Source of the DNA: Malachius bipustulatus
Taxonomy: Eukaryota; Arthropoda; Insecta; Coleoptera; Melyridae
Length of the DNA stretch: 64,000 nt
Assembly (NCBI GenBank): GCA_910589415.1
Contig: OU342633.1
Span: 52,322,404-52,386,403, forward strand
Direction: 5' to 3'
A program made the translations under genes and the position numbers. This document shows, piece after piece, positions 62,321-64,000 of the stretch (positions within the stretch are counted from its first letter, which is position 1; each line of letters begins with the position of its first letter). The notes under the pieces were generated by a model. That model saw nothing but the letters and a program-made list of their open reading frames with translations. It was not told the DNA's origin and did not search any database.

Positions 62321-64000
62321 TTGTCGTAGATTTAGACTTCGCTCGATGTCCTCTCTACTTGGCATTCTACTATGTCACATTAGTTATGAATTACATATAT
62401 CATATGAATAAATATAAGTATAAATATATTATACAAGGTGACTCAACGAAAACGAAACAGGCCTAATAACTCTATAACACTGAAGATGTACGCGAAAAAC
62501 GTCGAAACAGGTCAATTTTGTTATCGATGGTGATATAGGTAGTGTGTGTGTGTGTGTATTGTATTAATTGGGGATGTATCTACACTACGACCTAGAAGAT
62601 CTTTTGTTTGACAGTCTGAAAATTTTTAGAAACCAAATTTCAGCAAAATCTGACCATCGAAGATGAATTTGACGTAAGGTCGATCTGAATTTTTTTGGAA
62701 TAGAATTGAAAAACATTTCTCTCAAAAAAAAAGAACATTTGTAAACAAAACTGGAGAAATACTTATAGAAAAAATGTAGTCGAGCTTTATAGTTCCGCGT
62801 AAAGTATACGGATACGAGTGACCTCAACGGGGACTCAGAAAGGAAACCCCGAAACCTTCAAGTTTTCTTTCAGTAATAATTATGTTTCCAGTTTTTGTGA
62901 TTATTATATTCTTTGCATTTATACCAGACTGACAGGAAAATAATAATAATAAGAGAAAGTCTAAACGAAAATAAGGAGGTGAAAAAATGCAGTTTCTTAA
63001 TAATAATAAAACGGGGAAAAAACGAGTTGTAAACAGACACCGCGTTATTACCTATAGGAAATTTCTTTATCAATGCTATAGCAATAGGAACGTATCTAAT
63101 TAATCATAAACTGAGAGTCATCGCGGTAATTTATGAAATTATGCAAAAAATTGAGTAATTTGCCAGAAATGGAGGATGCCGCTCGGTGTGCGTTGCAAAA
63201 CTGCAAACCGCGATGCATAATGAGATCTTCCTACTGAAATTTAATTAATGCGACCCGAACACCTTGTATAGGTATTGAGACGACAATGTAGTTGACATTT
63301 CAACTCGCCACCGATAATAATGATCAACTTTATAATATTTATGAGTAGGTAATAAGGAACAAAAGTGGATCTTACCAACAATAATACCTATTACAATTTA
63401 CTTCAACATCACATGATTATAGTAAATGAAATGGCCTCTAGCTTGATCGCCTACATCTTATATCATTATAGGCTAAGAGATCTAGACGTAATCGATCCGA
63501 CCCTTTTTATTCGTCAGGATAATGAAAACTGGCCTCATTGACCCAAAAAACGGAAAAGTGTGCACTACTGCGACACATCGATCACTGCGATGACAATGCG
63601 AGAATGCGATCTCGGATTCGCGAGCTTTAGCGACTTCTTTCTCTTTTTCCATTTTCGATCAAATGTAAAATCGTTTTGCGAAAGGGCGACTTCTGCTGTC
63701 CTCCTCTTGTGTTTTTTTTAGACATATGTGGATGAAAATTTAGGATAAATTTAGATGTGAAACCAAATTTCGAGTCAAATCTGATCACAAAGGAAGATTT
63801 GACTCAAGTTGGTTTGAATTGTTCGCCAAAACAGGACAAAATTCACCCAAAAAATTTTCTCGGCGATTTTTATTATCATTTGGATTTATAATCGTCTTCT
63901 TTAAGGTTTATAGCCTTTAACTTGTAAGCAAAGTATTTTCGTCCCAATAGATGCTATGTTTTGACAGGTGACAGATAAGACATATGACATCAAATAATAA
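62321..64000. other. Right-edge gene-free region
   Basis: A (GT)n microsatellite at about 62544-62557, AT-rich DNA, and decayed open frames (62585-62827 and 62870-63073, minus) with no family resemblance. No gene recognised to the end of the window. Confidence 0.4.

Overview
The window is a piece of an AT-rich insect nuclear genome, probably a beetle, although the order is inferred. The insect call rests on ZAD-type zinc-finger genes, a GLIS2/sugarbabe-type factor, a CPAP1-type chitin-binding cuticle protein with an ATTP repeat tail, short-exon genes with GT-AG introns, and a dense load of insect-style transposons. There is no operon logic and no prokaryotic or viral region.

Protein-coding genes, left to right: a GLIS2/sugarbabe-like transcription factor (minus, 3 exons, 6906-8999); a small secreted leucine-rich-repeat protein (minus, 2 exons, 13348-14528); a ZAD C2H2 zinc-finger gene (plus, 3 exons, 15532-17121); a decayed ZAD paralogue (plus, 26373-27650); dynactin subunit 4/p62 (minus, 8 exons, 27949-33698); a single-exon C2H2 array protein (plus, 38862-39923); an SLC22-type organic-cation transporter (minus, 8 exons, 44256-48890); and a CPAP1-like protein with 14 ATTPVYP-type repeats (minus, 50406-54442, signal-peptide exon not found). 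I rebuilt the multi-exon genes by hand from splice sites. Every junction kept frame, and DCTN4 (458 aa) and the transporter (546 aa) come out at family length.

The rest is mostly mobile DNA in readable layers. An intact 460-aa DDE transposase gene (DD82E spacing, Sailor-like) sits in a 2690-bp element with perfect 34-bp inverted repeats. It was inserted at a TA inside an older inverted-repeat element, and an uninterrupted copy of that older element 14 kb away preserves the empty site. A 733-bp PIF/Harbinger deletion derivative at 990-1722 keeps the starts of both the MADF accessory gene and, on the other strand, what looks like the transposase gene. A hAT-like MITE family (ends TAGGGAACCTG, 8-bp target duplications) is seen as a copy broken by another TTA-flanked element, as a 52-bp joined-ends hairpin, and as a terminus expanded into a 23-bp tandem array. 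A second hAT-like element is a tandem dimer within one 8-bp duplication. A LINE in the last intron of DCTN4 is itself interrupted by a second LINE tail, and a Ty3/gypsy relic lies in intron 3 of the transporter gene. The right end (54.4-64 kb) holds a 140-bp satellite, nested CAGGGTG-ended MITEs and a large foldback with a diverged minisatellite, with no convincing gene.

The genes are unrelated housekeeping, regulatory, transport and cuticle functions. What is most worth following up is the transposon stratigraphy, the intact Sailor-like element, and the ZAD gene pair that differs in introns and coding state.
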